Origin: Alkaliphilus sp.
GTDB taxonomy: Bacteria > Bacillota > Clostridia > Peptostreptococcales > Natronincolaceae
Assembly: GCA_023230535.1 (NCBI GenBank)
Contig: JALNXC010000004.1
Location: 1 to 16,268, forward strand
Direction of reading: 5' to 3'
DNA: 16,268 bases
The notes beneath the pieces were generated by a model. The model was given only the letters and a program-made list of their open reading frames with translations, was not told the DNA's origin and made no database searches. The position numbers were made by a program, and so were the translations under genes. Shown one piece after another: positions 1 to 7,288 of the stretch (positions are counted from its first letter, which is position 1; every line of letters starts with the position of its first letter).

Positions 1-5
1 GTTAA

Positions 6-230
6 ATGCCGAGCAAACGAACTGCTATTGCTCTTGCAGTGGCCCCAGAATTAAACCTTACTGAAGCCGATGATCTTTTAAAACGTGCGGACTATGCCCA
101 ATCTCACAGTCAAAAATTTGATGTAATTATAGAGCACTTTATCATAAGTGGCAAATACGATATTTTTGAGATTAATGGGATGTTGTTTAAATATGACCGG
201 CCTCTTTTAGGAGATAAGCAAATGAGATAG
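6..230 (+). pseudogene. C-terminal remnant of an XRE/HTH-type regulator
   Basis: The 74 codons read like the C-terminal half of a helix-turn-helix regulator family in which a sequence of the type 'PSR..LIALA..L.L...E...LLK.AGY..S....FD.II..FI..G.YDIFEIN..LF..D.PLLG' follows the DNA-binding helices. Here PSKRTAIALAVAPELNL opens the fragment and DIFEINGMLFKYDRPLLG closes it. An in-frame TAA at 3-5 sits directly before the first ATG, there is no visible ribosome binding site, and the HTH part is missing, so this is probably a broken gene or a gene with an internal stop. The window edge prevents checking the upstream half. The family call rests on remembered sequence patterns, so confidence is moderate. 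Confidence 0.45.
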
Positions 231-409
231 ATTCTTTAATTCAAGGGGCATCATTAGCAATTGGTAGGCCTATACCAAGGGGAAAATATGAATTTCTTGA
301 TAGATGTTTGCCTCATACACAACCCGCTCGATTACCTGCCGGAAAAATGACAGTATATATGTTTTTATTTAATAACGAGTTTTTAAAGGAAGTAAGGGGG
401 GATTATAGT
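218..409 (+). pseudogene. Possible remnant of an FAD-dependent oxidoreductase
   Basis: The frame open from 218 into the next gene encodes GRPIPRGKYEFLD followed by LPHTQPARLPAGKMTVYMF. The 'P.T..P.R.P.GK.T.YM' pattern resembles a stretch seen in phytoene-desaturase-like NAD(P)/FAD oxidoreductases. No start signal belongs to it, and the downstream membrane protein has its own ribosome binding site at 394-400. I read it as gene debris left by a deletion or rearrangement. It could equally be chance coding-like sequence. Confidence 0.2.
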
Positions 410-1225
410 TTGGGTAATGTAGATATTGTTATTTCGCTGCTGATTCTATCCACATTGATTGTGCTGTATTTTTTGTTGTTAATAGCAAAAAGAAAACCGA
501 AAAAACAGATTCACTACGCTGTTTTAAGTATAACGTCCAGTGTTTTCCTGTGGAATGTCGCGGTACTGTTATACTCTACCTTAAGCAATATCCCATGGAT
601 ATCGGCAATTTGCGAACGGATATACTTTTTGGGCGCTATTTTTGTATCGGTCTCAATATTGTTTACCGGGTTAATATTTGCTCAAACCAAAATAAAATTT
701 AACTGGAAGCATGCACTGCTGCTGGTAGTTCCTGTCCTGTCTATTGCTGTGCTGCTTACAAATCAAAGCCATAACTTGTTTTATACCGTCTTTAGCTTGA
801 TACCCTCCGAACAAGTATATGGCATATATTTTACTGTACATACCATATACTCCTATCTGTGTATAGGAGTTGGCTCGGCGTATCTTGTGATTTTTTCTAT
901 TAAAAATTATGGCGTTTTTGCCAGGCAATCCTTGTTATTATTCATTGGCATTATTATCTCGCTGATTATCGATACTATCAGCACATTTAAGATCTTCGAC
1001 TGGCCGACGGCAATTGAAAACATCGCCTTTGCCGTGTCCGTTAGCTTGTTTATATTTGCGACGATTAAGTTTGATTTCCTGAATGTGATACCCATCGCCC
1101 TGCAAACGGTCGTTGATTTGATTTCCGACAGCTATGTTGTAATTAATGAAGAATTGAAATCATTGATTATAATAAGGCCTTTCTTGGCAGTTTTGCCGGA
1201 GTTGGCAGAAAGGTCGGCATTATGA
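410..1225 (+). CDS. Diguanylate cyclase, N-terminal 7TM half (frameshifted)
   Basis: The preferred start is TTG at 410, because AAGGGGG at 394-400 lies about 9 bases upstream. A longer frame reaches ATG 308 but runs through unrelated debris. From residue 1 the product is a run of about seven hydrophobic helices, typical of the HisKA_7TM-type sensor region (the first spans roughly residues 5-25). It then enters a PAS-like segment (DLISDSYVVINEEL). There the frame breaks: adding one A to the AAA at 1157-1159 restores ELKIIDYNKAFLG and continues in frame into the GGDEF half that follows. Without the correction the product ends in a 14-residue nonsense tail. The intact protein would be about 532 aa, a membrane-bound sensor controlling cyclic-di-GMP synthesis. 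The break may be a real mutation or a sequencing error in a short A run. Confidence 0.75.
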   Translation: MGNVDIVISLLILSTLIVLYFLLLIAKRKPKKQIHYAVLSITSSVFLWNVAVLLYSTLSNIPWISAICERIYFLGAIFVSVSILFTGLIFAQTKIKFNWKHALLLVVPVLSIAVLLTNQSHNLFYTVFSLIPSEQVYGIYFTVHTIYSYLCIGVGSAYLVIFSIKNYGVFARQSLLLFIGIIISLIIDTISTFKIFDWPTAIENIAFAVSVSLFIFATIKFDFLNVIPIALQTVVDLISDSYVVINEELKSLIIIRPFLAVLPELAERSAL

Positions 1226-2007
1226 CAGTAATCAAGAGGAATTTTAGCGATTTCGATACCGCCAAGTTTATGCGCTTTTTGAACGAAGCGGTTCGTAAGC
1301 AAGAAAAGGTAAGTTTTGAAATGACCAGGCCTGTAAACGAAAGTGTAGTCCATTATCTGGTCGAAATTACGCCTATTTATATCAGAGGCGATCATATAGG
1401 AACGATCGTTTTGAAAAAGGATATTACGGAGCACAAAATGAATTTAGAGAAGGTCATGCAGCTCAATAGGCAGCTGCATGGTCTGGCGACCAGAGACGGT
1501 CTGACTCAGGCTTACAACAGGTATTTTTTTGATGAAAGGTTACAACAGGAAATTGATCTTGTAAACAGACTGCAGGCTTACGGTCGGAAACCGGACAAAA
1601 GCATCAATAATTTCGGGTTAATCATGTTTGATATCGACCATTTTAAAATATATAACGATACCAACGGGCACCTTGCAGGGGACGAGCTTTTACAAACAAT
1701 AGTTTCGATTGTTAAAGATGCATTGTATCCGACTGATGTGTTATGCAGGTACGGTGGTGAAGAGTTTGCCGTGATCTGCAGGCAAACCCCCGAAAAAGGG
1801 ATCAGGGTAGCTGCGGAAAAAATCAGAAAAACTGTTGAGAATTATAATTTCAAATTTCAGGATAAGCAACCGGGCGGAAATCTGACAGTCAGCATTGGCG
1901 CCGCATACTGTTCAACAGCTAATATGCAAAAAGACGATTTAATAAAAAAAGCTGATAATAATCTATATTTAGCTAAAAATAGCGGAAGAAACAGGGTTGT
2001 ATTTTAG
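1222..2007 (+). CDS. Diguanylate cyclase, PAS and GGDEF half (frameshifted)
   Basis: This frame carries the rest of the PAS-like domain (FEMTRPVNESVVHYLVEITPI and IGTIVLKKDITEHK), a short linker helix, and a full GGDEF domain. The GGDEF domain starts at ATRDGLTQAYNRYFF. It contains the metal- and GTP-binding segment FDIDHFKIYNDTNGHLAGDELL, the active-site motif RYGGEEF (codons 1747-1767), and the closing LYLAKNSGRNRV. The catalytic residues look intact, so the domain could make cyclic-di-GMP from two GTP. The usual inhibitory I-site RxxD ahead of GGEEF is YPTD here, so classic product inhibition is probably absent. The ATG at 1222 has no convincing ribosome binding site and overlaps the end of the upstream frame, so separate translation is unlikely. 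The two frames are one gene split by a -1 shift. Confidence 0.85.
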   Translation: MTVIKRNFSDFDTAKFMRFLNEAVRKQEKVSFEMTRPVNESVVHYLVEITPIYIRGDHIGTIVLKKDITEHKMNLEKVMQLNRQLHGLATRDGLTQAYNRYFFDERLQQEIDLVNRLQAYGRKPDKSINNFGLIMFDIDHFKIYNDTNGHLAGDELLQTIVSIVKDALYPTDVLCRYGGEEFAVICRQTPEKGIRVAAEKIRKTVENYNFKFQDKQPGGNLTVSIGAAYCSTANMQKDDLIKKADNNLYLAKNSGRNRVVF

Positions 2008-2019
2008 CACAGATAGATA

Positions 2020-2096
2020 TGGTGCACCTGGGAGGATTTGAACCCCCGGCACACGGTTTAGGAAACCGTTGCTCTATCCTACTGAGCTACAGGTGC
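2020..2096 (-). tRNA. tRNA-Arg (anticodon CCU), CCA encoded
   Basis: On the - strand a full 77-nt cloverleaf folds. The acceptor GCACCTG pairs with CAGGTGC, the D arm is GCTC/GAGC, and the anticodon stem ACGGT/ACCGT holds the loop TTCCTAA. The T arm is GGGGG-TTCAAAT-CCTCC with one G-U pair, and the discriminator A is followed by an encoded CCA. Anticodon CCU reads AGG arginine codons. The gene converges on the diguanylate cyclase, whose stop codon lies 12 bases beyond its 3' end. Confidence 0.96.
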
Positions 2097-2131
2097 ACAA
2101 TAAAGAAATTGTTGTCTCATATGCAAGAACC

Positions 2132-2160
2132 ATTTTAACATGTTTTCAATCAAATATCAA
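2132..2160 (-). promoter_or_regulatory. Promoter of the tRNA-Arg gene
   Basis: On the - strand TTGATA (2155-2160), a 17-base spacer and TAAAAT (2132-2137) form a near-consensus vegetative sigma-factor promoter. It would start transcription about 28 bases upstream of the tRNA 5' end. Confidence 0.6.
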
Positions 2161-2179
2161 TTGTTAATATTGTGAATAA

Positions 2180-2205
2180 TTCGGGACTTTTTCGGCAGTC
2201 CCGAA
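2180..2205 (-). terminator. Probable terminator hairpin after serS
   Basis: A perfect 9-bp stem, TTCGGGACT/AGTCCCGAA with an 8-base loop, sits 14 bases past the serS stop codon. The following - strand sequence (TTATTCACAATATT) is AT-rich but not a clean U run, so termination is plausible rather than certain. Confidence 0.5.
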
Positions 2206-2219
2206 CTTCACCCCATGCG

Positions 2220-3500
2220 TTATTGTTTTTTTATCAAATCTACACCGCCCATGTAATTTTTCAATGCTTCCGGAATAATTACATTTCCATCCTTATCCTG
2301 ATAGTTTTCTAATATGGCGGCAACTGTTCTGCCTATCGCAATCCCTGATCCGTTGAGAGTATGAACAAATCTCACCTTGCCTTTTTCTTCCGGTCTATAT
2401 CTGATATTCGCTCTCCTTGCTTGAAAGTCTTCGAAATTACTGCAAGAAGAGATCTCGACATATCCGTTATAACTTGGCATCCATACTTCTATATCATATT
2501 TAAATGCCGCAGTAAAGCCTAAATCCCAAGTACATATTATTACCACTCTATATGGGAGTCCTAGTGCTTGCAGCACTTCTTCCGCATCATTTATCAGTTT
2601 TTCAAGTTCATTGTATGACTCTTCGGGTTTAACAAATTTAACAAGCTCTACTTTATTAAATTGGTGCTGCCTTATTAATCCCCTGGTATCCCTTCCGGCA
2701 GCCCCTGCTTCAGAACGAAAACAAGGAGTATATGCCACATAATTGATCGGCAGATTTTCTTCAGGAATAATGTCATCCCTATGAATATTGGTAACGGGCA
2801 CCTCCCCCGTAGGTATCAAAAAATAATCTTTTTGCGGTATTTTAAACATATCCTCTTCAAATTTCGGTAATTGTCCCGTACCTATCATACTGTCTCTGTT
2901 CACCATAAACGGGGGTAATATTTCCAAATATCCGTGTTTTTCAGTGTGTAAATCCAGCATAAAATTAATCAGTGATCTTTCAAGCCTTGCCCCTAATCCC
3001 CTATACAGGGCAAATCTTGCTCCCGTTATTTTTGATGCGGTCTCAAAATCAATAATGTTCAGACCTGCAGCCACATCCCAATGCGGCTTAGGTTCAAAAT
3101 CAAATTCGGTAGGTTTTGACCATTTTTTTATCTCTACATTGCATTTTTCCGCATTACCCTGTGGTACATCCGGATGGGGTACATTGGGTATTCTGAGCAG
3201 CGCATATTCCAATTTGCTCTCTATCTCTTTTATCTGCCCGTCTAAGTCTTTAATTGATGTTGAAAGATCTCTCATCTTTGCCATTATTTCCGAAACGTCT
3301 TTTCCTTCTTTTTTTAATTTAGGAATTTCCTTGGATACTTCATTTTGTTCGCCTTTCATCTGCTCTACTTCCTGGAGCAGGTCTCTTCTGTCTTTATCTA
3401 ATTCAACAATTTCATCCAGGTTAAAATCTTTTTCCCCCCTTTTGGCCATAGCTGTCTTTATTTCATCTAAATTGGCCCTTATCCTCTTTATATCTAACAT
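2220..3500 (-). CDS. serS: Seryl-tRNA synthetase
   Basis: SerRS charges tRNA-Ser with serine in the cytoplasm (class II synthetase). The 426-residue length is normal. The N-terminal part begins MLDIKRIRANLDEI and forms the long charged coiled coil (roughly residues 30-105) that grips the tRNA-Ser long variable arm. The catalytic core shows TGQLPKFEEDMF, motif 2 (YTPCFRSEAGAAGRDTRGLIR), CSNFEDFQARR and motif 3 (GSGIAIGRTVAAILENYQ). The ATG at 3500 is chosen because AGGAGG lies at 3511-3516, 10 bases upstream. A frame open 18 codons further upstream runs into the T-box terminator and is not the start. The gene stands alone behind a T-box leader and is followed by a hairpin terminator. Confidence 0.97.
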   Translation of the reverse strand: MLDIKRIRANLDEIKTAMAKRGEKDFNLDEIVELDKDRRDLLQEVEQMKGEQNEVSKEIPKLKKEGKDVSEIMAKMRDLSTSIKDLDGQIKEIESKLEYALLRIPNVPHPDVPQGNAEKCNVEIKKWSKPTEFDFEPKPHWDVAAGLNIIDFETASKITGARFALYRGLGARLERSLINFMLDLHTEKHGYLEILPPFMVNRDSMIGTGQLPKFEEDMFKIPQKDYFLIPTGEVPVTNIHRDDIIPEENLPINYVAYTPCFRSEAGAAGRDTRGLIRQHQFNKVELVKFVKPEESYNELEKLINDAEEVLQALGLPYRVVIICTWDLGFTAAFKYDIEVWMPSYNGYVEISSCSNFEDFQARRANIRYRPEEKGKVRFVHTLNGSGIAIGRTVAAILENYQDKDGNVIIPEALKNYMGGVDLIKKQ

Positions 3501-3519
3501 TGCTACTTTTCCTCCTCTT

Positions 3520-3762
3520 TTTATAAAAACAATAAAGCCCTCCGTCCCTATCAATAAAAGGGACGAAAGGCTCTGTTCCGCGTTGCCACCCTATTTGATC
3601 AGTTCAACTGATCCTCCTTAAAGCATTATAACGTATGCTATCCGTTTCCGCTTACTTGTTTTCCGCAGAACACTCGGAGATGGATTCAGCAATCGCTTCA
3701 TCGATTTTCACCGGCCATCGACTCTCTAAATAAGCTTCATGCTTACTATTTCTCTTCATCGT
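3520..3762 (-). promoter_or_regulatory. T-box leader (serine-specific) of serS
   Basis: The - strand leader has the parts of a T-box riboswitch. It begins GATGAAGAGA (3751-3760), followed by the AGAGAG and GGTGAAAATCGATG stem I elements. The specifier region reads GAATCCATCTCCGAGTG with the triplet UCC (Ser) at 3682-3684. A GATCAG/CTGATC hairpin comes next, then the T-box motif AGGGTGGCAACGCGG (3578-3592). The bulge UGGC is complementary to the GCCA 3' end of bacterial tRNA-Ser (discriminator G), in agreement with the UCC specifier. Uncharged tRNA-Ser should stabilise the antiterminator and allow serS transcription. Confidence 0.93.
3523..3572 (-). terminator. Regulated terminator of the serS T-box
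   Basis: The stem AGCCTTTCGTCCCT (3559-3572) pairs with AGGGACGGAGGGCT (3536-3549) around a 9-base loop. A U-rich tract on the - strand follows (TTTATTGTTTTTATAA). Its 5' arm starts just after the T-box motif, so antiterminator and terminator exclude each other. Confidence 0.88.
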
Positions 3763-3792
3763 TTTATAGCTGTATTTTGATGAAAACACCAA
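3763..3792 (-). promoter_or_regulatory. Likely promoter of the serS T-box transcript
   Basis: On the - strand TTGGTG (3787-3792), 18 bases and TATAAA (3763-3768) lie so that transcription would begin right at the GATGAAGAG start of stem I. The spacing fits; the -35 is only moderate. The rest of 3793-3949 is very AT-rich and holds no gene that I can see. The promoter of the + strand 64-aa gene must lie in it but no single candidate stands out. Confidence 0.45.
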
Positions 3793-3949
3793 AAGATAAA
3801 TATTTTCTAATACTCATATCATATTGTTAAAATTTAAAATTATATATATTATACACCCTTTTGGTTCTATTATATACATTTTTGTATATTTTTATATTAT
3901 CGGTCCATAATTTAAATATACCATTAAACTACCATAGGGGGTAATATCT

Positions 3950-4144
3950 GTGAACAGTATAGATTTAATAAGTCAATTGGGGGATTTAAAAGAAATTGAT
4001 TATAGAAATACATTGGCTATAGCCGCCTTGATAGAACTTTTGATAGAAAAAGGTATCATCACTCGCGGGGAGTTTTCCAAAAAATCGCACTATTTAGATA
4101 ATATGTCCTTAGAACAGTTAAGGAGATTCCGAACGAGCATTTAA
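3950..4144 (+). CDS. Small protein of unknown function (64 aa)
   Basis: The start is GTG at 3950 with AGGGGGT about 8 bases upstream, which supports real translation. The product is 64 residues, soluble, and predicted largely helical. It has a central stretch TLAIAALIELLIEKGIITRGEF and a charged C-terminus (SLEQLRRFRTSI). The 'LLIEKGIIT..EF' pattern is common in small helical proteins and enzyme subunit N-termini of Firmicutes, but I cannot assign a family. The gene stands alone between the divergent serS leader and the convergent niaR gene. The start codon, ribosome binding site and codon use look genuine. The function is unknown. Confidence 0.7.
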   Translation: MNSIDLISQLGDLKEIDYRNTLAIAALIELLIEKGIITRGEFSKKSHYLDNMSLEQLRRFRTSI

Positions 4145-4183
4145 ATAAAAGAATACTTTTTAATTCGATTTAAAGGACATTCT
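4143..4183 (-). terminator. Weak terminator after niaR
   Basis: On the - strand AGAAT...ATTCT encloses an imperfect stem (7 pairs including two G-U, two mismatches, then 5 A-T pairs) and is followed by TTTATTT. It lies 13 bases past the niaR stop, in the short convergent gap with the 64-aa gene. The stability is modest. Confidence 0.35.
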
Positions 4184-4196
4184 CCAAGTTTCGCTT

Positions 4197-4715
4197 TTAG
4201 TTATCGATCAGGTACCCTTTTTCATTTAATGCCCTTTCCATCTCCTTGAAATTTTTTTCATTTTCTATCTCCACGGTATGGATATGAATACCTTCCGTCA
4301 ATGTGGAGAGCGGCTCCGCCTTTTTTCCGGTGATTTTATTCATAAAATCATCCAAATCTTTTTTATGGCCTATGTTCAGCATACCGGTTATTTCCCCATA
4401 CAACGGATGTTCTACTATTACATCTATTATGGTCGCTCCATGGTCTACCATAATCTGCAATTCTTCCTCCATGGCATTATATCCTTTATGTTTACAGGCA
4501 ATCCTTTTTTTTATTTTATCATCTTTTTTAAAAGGAATCATATAACCCTGTGGGGTTGCGATAATATCCTCCCCCTGAGCTCTTAAAAGAGCTATATCCT
4601 GCACTATAACTTGTCTCGATATATCAAACACCCGGGCCAGATCAATCCCCCTGATAGGCTCCTTACTTCTCATGAGTTTATCCAATATAATTTTTCTTCG
4701 CTCCGTATTATCCAT
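4197..4715 (-). CDS. niaR: NiaR-type nicotinate-responsive transcription repressor
   Basis: NiaR represses NAD biosynthesis and niacin uptake genes when nicotinic acid is present. Residues 1-60 form a winged HTH_11 domain (RRKIILDKLMRSKEPIRGIDLARVFDISRQVIVQDIALLR). Residues about 70-170 form the 3H domain, with ELQIMVDHGATIIDVIVEHPLYGEI and GIHIHTVEIE. The metal ligands known for the Thermotoga protein have counterparts at H76, E84, H144 and H146. The ATG at 4715 is chosen because GGAGAG lies 7 bases upstream. An in-frame ATG 10 codons earlier has poorer spacing. The resulting 172 aa is a normal length. The gene lies 70 bases downstream of iorB on the same strand and is probably co-transcribed. 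No NAD gene is in the window. Confidence 0.88.
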   Translation of the reverse strand: MDNTERRKIILDKLMRSKEPIRGIDLARVFDISRQVIVQDIALLRAQGEDIIATPQGYMIPFKKDDKIKKRIACKHKGYNAMEEELQIMVDHGATIIDVIVEHPLYGEITGMLNIGHKKDLDDFMNKITGKKAEPLSTLTEGIHIHTVEIENEKNFKEMERALNEKGYLIDN

Positions 4716-4785
4716 AAAACCACTCTCCATCATACCGGTTCCCATCGAAGTTTTTTAATCTCCGGTTTCCAACCTCTCATCTATA

Positions 4786-5355
4786 CTATACTAGATTCGC
4801 GCCACATTTAAAAGCCTTCTTATTGATATCTACAAATTGTTGTTTTACATTCCCCTCTATAATTTTTTCCCAATCTATATGATCCAACCCCATTGATTTT
4901 ATAGTAGCACCCAACAGGATAACATTCATAACCTTGGAATTTCCCATATCCTTAGCATGCCCGGCCGCATCTATAACCACAGTATCCACTTTTTCCGAAA
5001 TTTCTTCAATTATTCCTTGCGGATAATCGATTTTACCGGAAAGAATAGATATGGGGCTTATCTCATAGTTATTGATTACAACTTTTCCGCCGGGCTTTAG
5101 AAATTCAAGCCATCTTAAAGCCTCCATCTTTTCAAACGCCACCAATATATCCGCTCCCCCCAATTCAATGACGGCCGATTCTACCTTTTCACCGTACCTG
5201 ACTTGAGATGAAACAGAGCCGCCTCTTTGAGACATTCCATGAATCTCACTCATCTTTACATCATATCCTGCTTCCATAAGGCCTGTTGTCAATAATTTAC
5301 TCGCAAGAATTGTTCCCTGCCCGCCTACTCCCACTAAAAGAATGCTTTTTACCAT
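4786..5355 (-). CDS. iorB: Indolepyruvate ferredoxin oxidoreductase, beta subunit
   Basis: This is the small subunit of the arylpyruvate oxidoreductase and corresponds to the gamma domain of 2-oxoacid:ferredoxin oxidoreductases. The N-terminus MVKSILLVGVGGQGTILASKLL carries the GVGGQG loop. It is followed by the family pattern MSEIHGMSQRGGSVSSQVRYG and by GGADILVAFEKMEALRWLEFLKPGG. The length of 189 aa is normal for IorB. Its ATG lies one base beyond the iorA stop codon, and AAAGGTGGGG inside the iorA end serves as ribosome binding site, so the two subunits are translationally coupled. The partner is IorA encoded immediately upstream. Confidence 0.95.
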   Translation of the reverse strand: MVKSILLVGVGGQGTILASKLLTTGLMEAGYDVKMSEIHGMSQRGGSVSSQVRYGEKVESAVIELGGADILVAFEKMEALRWLEFLKPGGKVVINNYEISPISILSGKIDYPQGIIEEISEKVDTVVIDAAGHAKDMGNSKVMNVILLGATIKSMGLDHIDWEKIIEGNVKQQFVDINKKAFKCGANLV

Positions 5356-5356
5356 A

Positions 5357-7141
5357 TTATGTCCCCACCTTTCCTATAGCCCCTACGGGACAAACCTGAA
5401 AACAGACGCTGCAGCCCACGCATTGTTCCAAATCTATAGTCGCTTTCTTTGCCGCATTATCAAATGATATAGCAGGACAACCCGTTTTGATACAGACTTT
5501 ACATCCCGTACATTTGTTTTGATCAATACTGTATTTATCTTGAAATATTTCCTTAAATTCTTCCTTATCCTGCAAGGACAATTTTTTCAACACACATGGC
5601 CATCTCGTGATAATAACAGAGGGTTCATCGAGGCTCAAAGCCCAATCGAGGGCAGCCTTCACCGACGTAAGATCATTCGGATTTATCTGCACGACGTTTT
5701 CAATACCGATTGCCCTCACAAGTTTTTCTATGTTCAATTCAACCGTTTTTTTACCCTGTAATGTATATCCCGTTCCCGGATTGTCCTGATGTCCCGTCAT
5801 CCCTGTTACCCTGTTGTCCAAAATTACAGTAACAGCATTACTCCTGTTATAAGATACATTGATGAGGGAGTTTATTCCGGTATGAAAAAATGTCGAATCT
5901 CCCATCACAGACACTACCCTTTTGCCGGAATCCTTTTTCATATCAAATACCTGCTGCGCCCCATGTCCCATACTTGCGCCGGCACCCATACATATGGTGA
6001 GATCCACAGCATTATATGGTTCTGCAAATCCCAACGTATAACATCCTATATCTCCGGACACTATGATGTCTTTTCGCTTCCCCAACTGATAGAAAAATCC
6101 CCTATGCGGACATCCCACACAGAGAGTCGGAGGCCTTGGAACAACTTTTTTTCTGTCATATTCTATTGTTTTATTTGCTTCCCCAAATACGGACTTTCTT
6201 ATGACATCCGAAGTCAATTCACCATAGGAAGGAAACAGATTTTTTCCAAAACAATCAAATCCTAAAATCCTGACCTGTTCCTCAATATAGGGATCATTTT
6301 CTTCAATGACGTATATTTTGTCGACATTACCGGCAAATTCTCTTATCTTTTCAGCAGGGAGCGGATTTGTAAATCCCAATTTTAAATAAGATACAGAATC
6401 TCCAAATACCTCCTTAGCAAATGTAAATGCGGCTCCCGAGGCGATCACACCTATCTTTTTATCATTCCATTCAAAATAATTTAATTCCGTAACATCGGAG
6501 AAATCCGACAGTTTTTGCATCCTTTCTTCAACCTTTACCCTCAGTCTTTTCGAAACTGCCGGTACACATACATATTTCATCACATCTTTTTTGTAATCTT
6601 TTATTTGAACTTCTTTTCTCTCACAACAGTGCACTATACCCTTCGAATGACATACCCTTGTTGTCATCCTCACCAAAACAGGCGTATCGTATGTCTCACC
6701 GATTTCAAATGCCGTTTTTATCATATCCTTTGACTCTTGACTATCCGAAGGTTCCAGCATCGGAATTTTAGCAAATTTTGCATAGTTGCGATTATCCTGT
6801 TCGTTCTGAGATGAATATTGTCCCGGTTCGTCCGCAGTTACAATAACCATCCCGGCATTTATTCCCGTATAGGAAATTGTAAATAAGGGATCCGCCGCAA
6901 CATTGACACCTACATGTTTCATAGCAGCCATCGATCTGGCTCCGGCGACAGATGCACCCATGGCCGATTCCAATGCAACTTTTTCATTTGTTGCCCATTC
7001 AGCTAAAATATCCTCCGTATATTTTGCTATGTTTTCGAGTATTTCGGTACTCGGGGTTCCGGGATATGCAGATGCATATTTTACACCTGCCTCGTATGCT
7101 CCTTGTGCAACAGCTTCATTTCCGGTTAATAGTTTTTTCAC
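5357..7141 (-). CDS. iorA: Indolepyruvate ferredoxin oxidoreductase, alpha subunit
   Basis: IorA binds thiamine diphosphate and decarboxylates arylpyruvates (from Trp, Phe, Tyr transamination) to aryl-acetyl-CoA, passing electrons to ferredoxin in the cytoplasm. The 594-aa chain is full length. The N-terminal pyrimidine-binding region includes YASAYPGTPSTEIL and PGQYSSQNEQDNR. The CVGCPHRGFF segment and the ThDP site GDIGCYTLG...MGDSTFFHTGINSLINVSYN follow. Two ferredoxin-like [4Fe-4S] motifs close the protein: C544-x2-C-x2-C-x4-CP and C574-x2-C-x2-C-x3-CP. The start has AAGGGGGAC just upstream. It forms an operon with iorB and probably niaR. The enzyme points to fermentation of aromatic amino acids; running in reverse, aryl-acetate assimilation is also possible. 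Confidence 0.96.
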   Translation of the reverse strand: MKKLLTGNEAVAQGAYEAGVKYASAYPGTPSTEILENIAKYTEDILAEWATNEKVALESAMGASVAGARSMAAMKHVGVNVAADPLFTISYTGINAGMVIVTADEPGQYSSQNEQDNRNYAKFAKIPMLEPSDSQESKDMIKTAFEIGETYDTPVLVRMTTRVCHSKGIVHCCERKEVQIKDYKKDVMKYVCVPAVSKRLRVKVEERMQKLSDFSDVTELNYFEWNDKKIGVIASGAAFTFAKEVFGDSVSYLKLGFTNPLPAEKIREFAGNVDKIYVIEENDPYIEEQVRILGFDCFGKNLFPSYGELTSDVIRKSVFGEANKTIEYDRKKVVPRPPTLCVGCPHRGFFYQLGKRKDIIVSGDIGCYTLGFAEPYNAVDLTICMGAGASMGHGAQQVFDMKKDSGKRVVSVMGDSTFFHTGINSLINVSYNRSNAVTVILDNRVTGMTGHQDNPGTGYTLQGKKTVELNIEKLVRAIGIENVVQINPNDLTSVKAALDWALSLDEPSVIITRWPCVLKKLSLQDKEEFKEIFQDKYSIDQNKCTGCKVCIKTGCPAISFDNAAKKATIDLEQCVGCSVCFQVCPVGAIGKVGT

Positions 7142-7260
7142 ATTTTTGTCCCCCTTGACTTATTATCATATGCCGTTAAATCCATATATCTGATAAAAAT
7201 AAAAAATAATTTCTCCTCTATCATCATGCTAAAATACAAAAACACCCGTCTATTGAATAA

Positions 7261-7288
7261 ATTATAACAAATTATATCGAATAGGCAA
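7261..7288 (-). promoter_or_regulatory. Candidate promoter of iorA-iorB-niaR
   Basis: On the - strand TTGCCT (7283-7288), a 16-base spacer and a perfect TATAAT (7261-7266) give a likely promoter with a leader of about 110 bases before iorA. Just past the predicted start lies TAGACGGGTGTT (7241-7252), an imperfect dyad that could be an operator. This is inference only. Confidence 0.4.

Noticed and set aside
308..409. Upstream extension of the diguanylate cyclase to ATG 308
   Set aside because: No ribosome binding site at 308. The TTG at 410 has AAGGGGG in front, and the first membrane helix begins right after it.
3501..3554. 18-residue N-terminal extension of SerRS
   Set aside because: The frame runs into the T-box terminator hairpin, and the family start MLDIK has its own AGGAGG.
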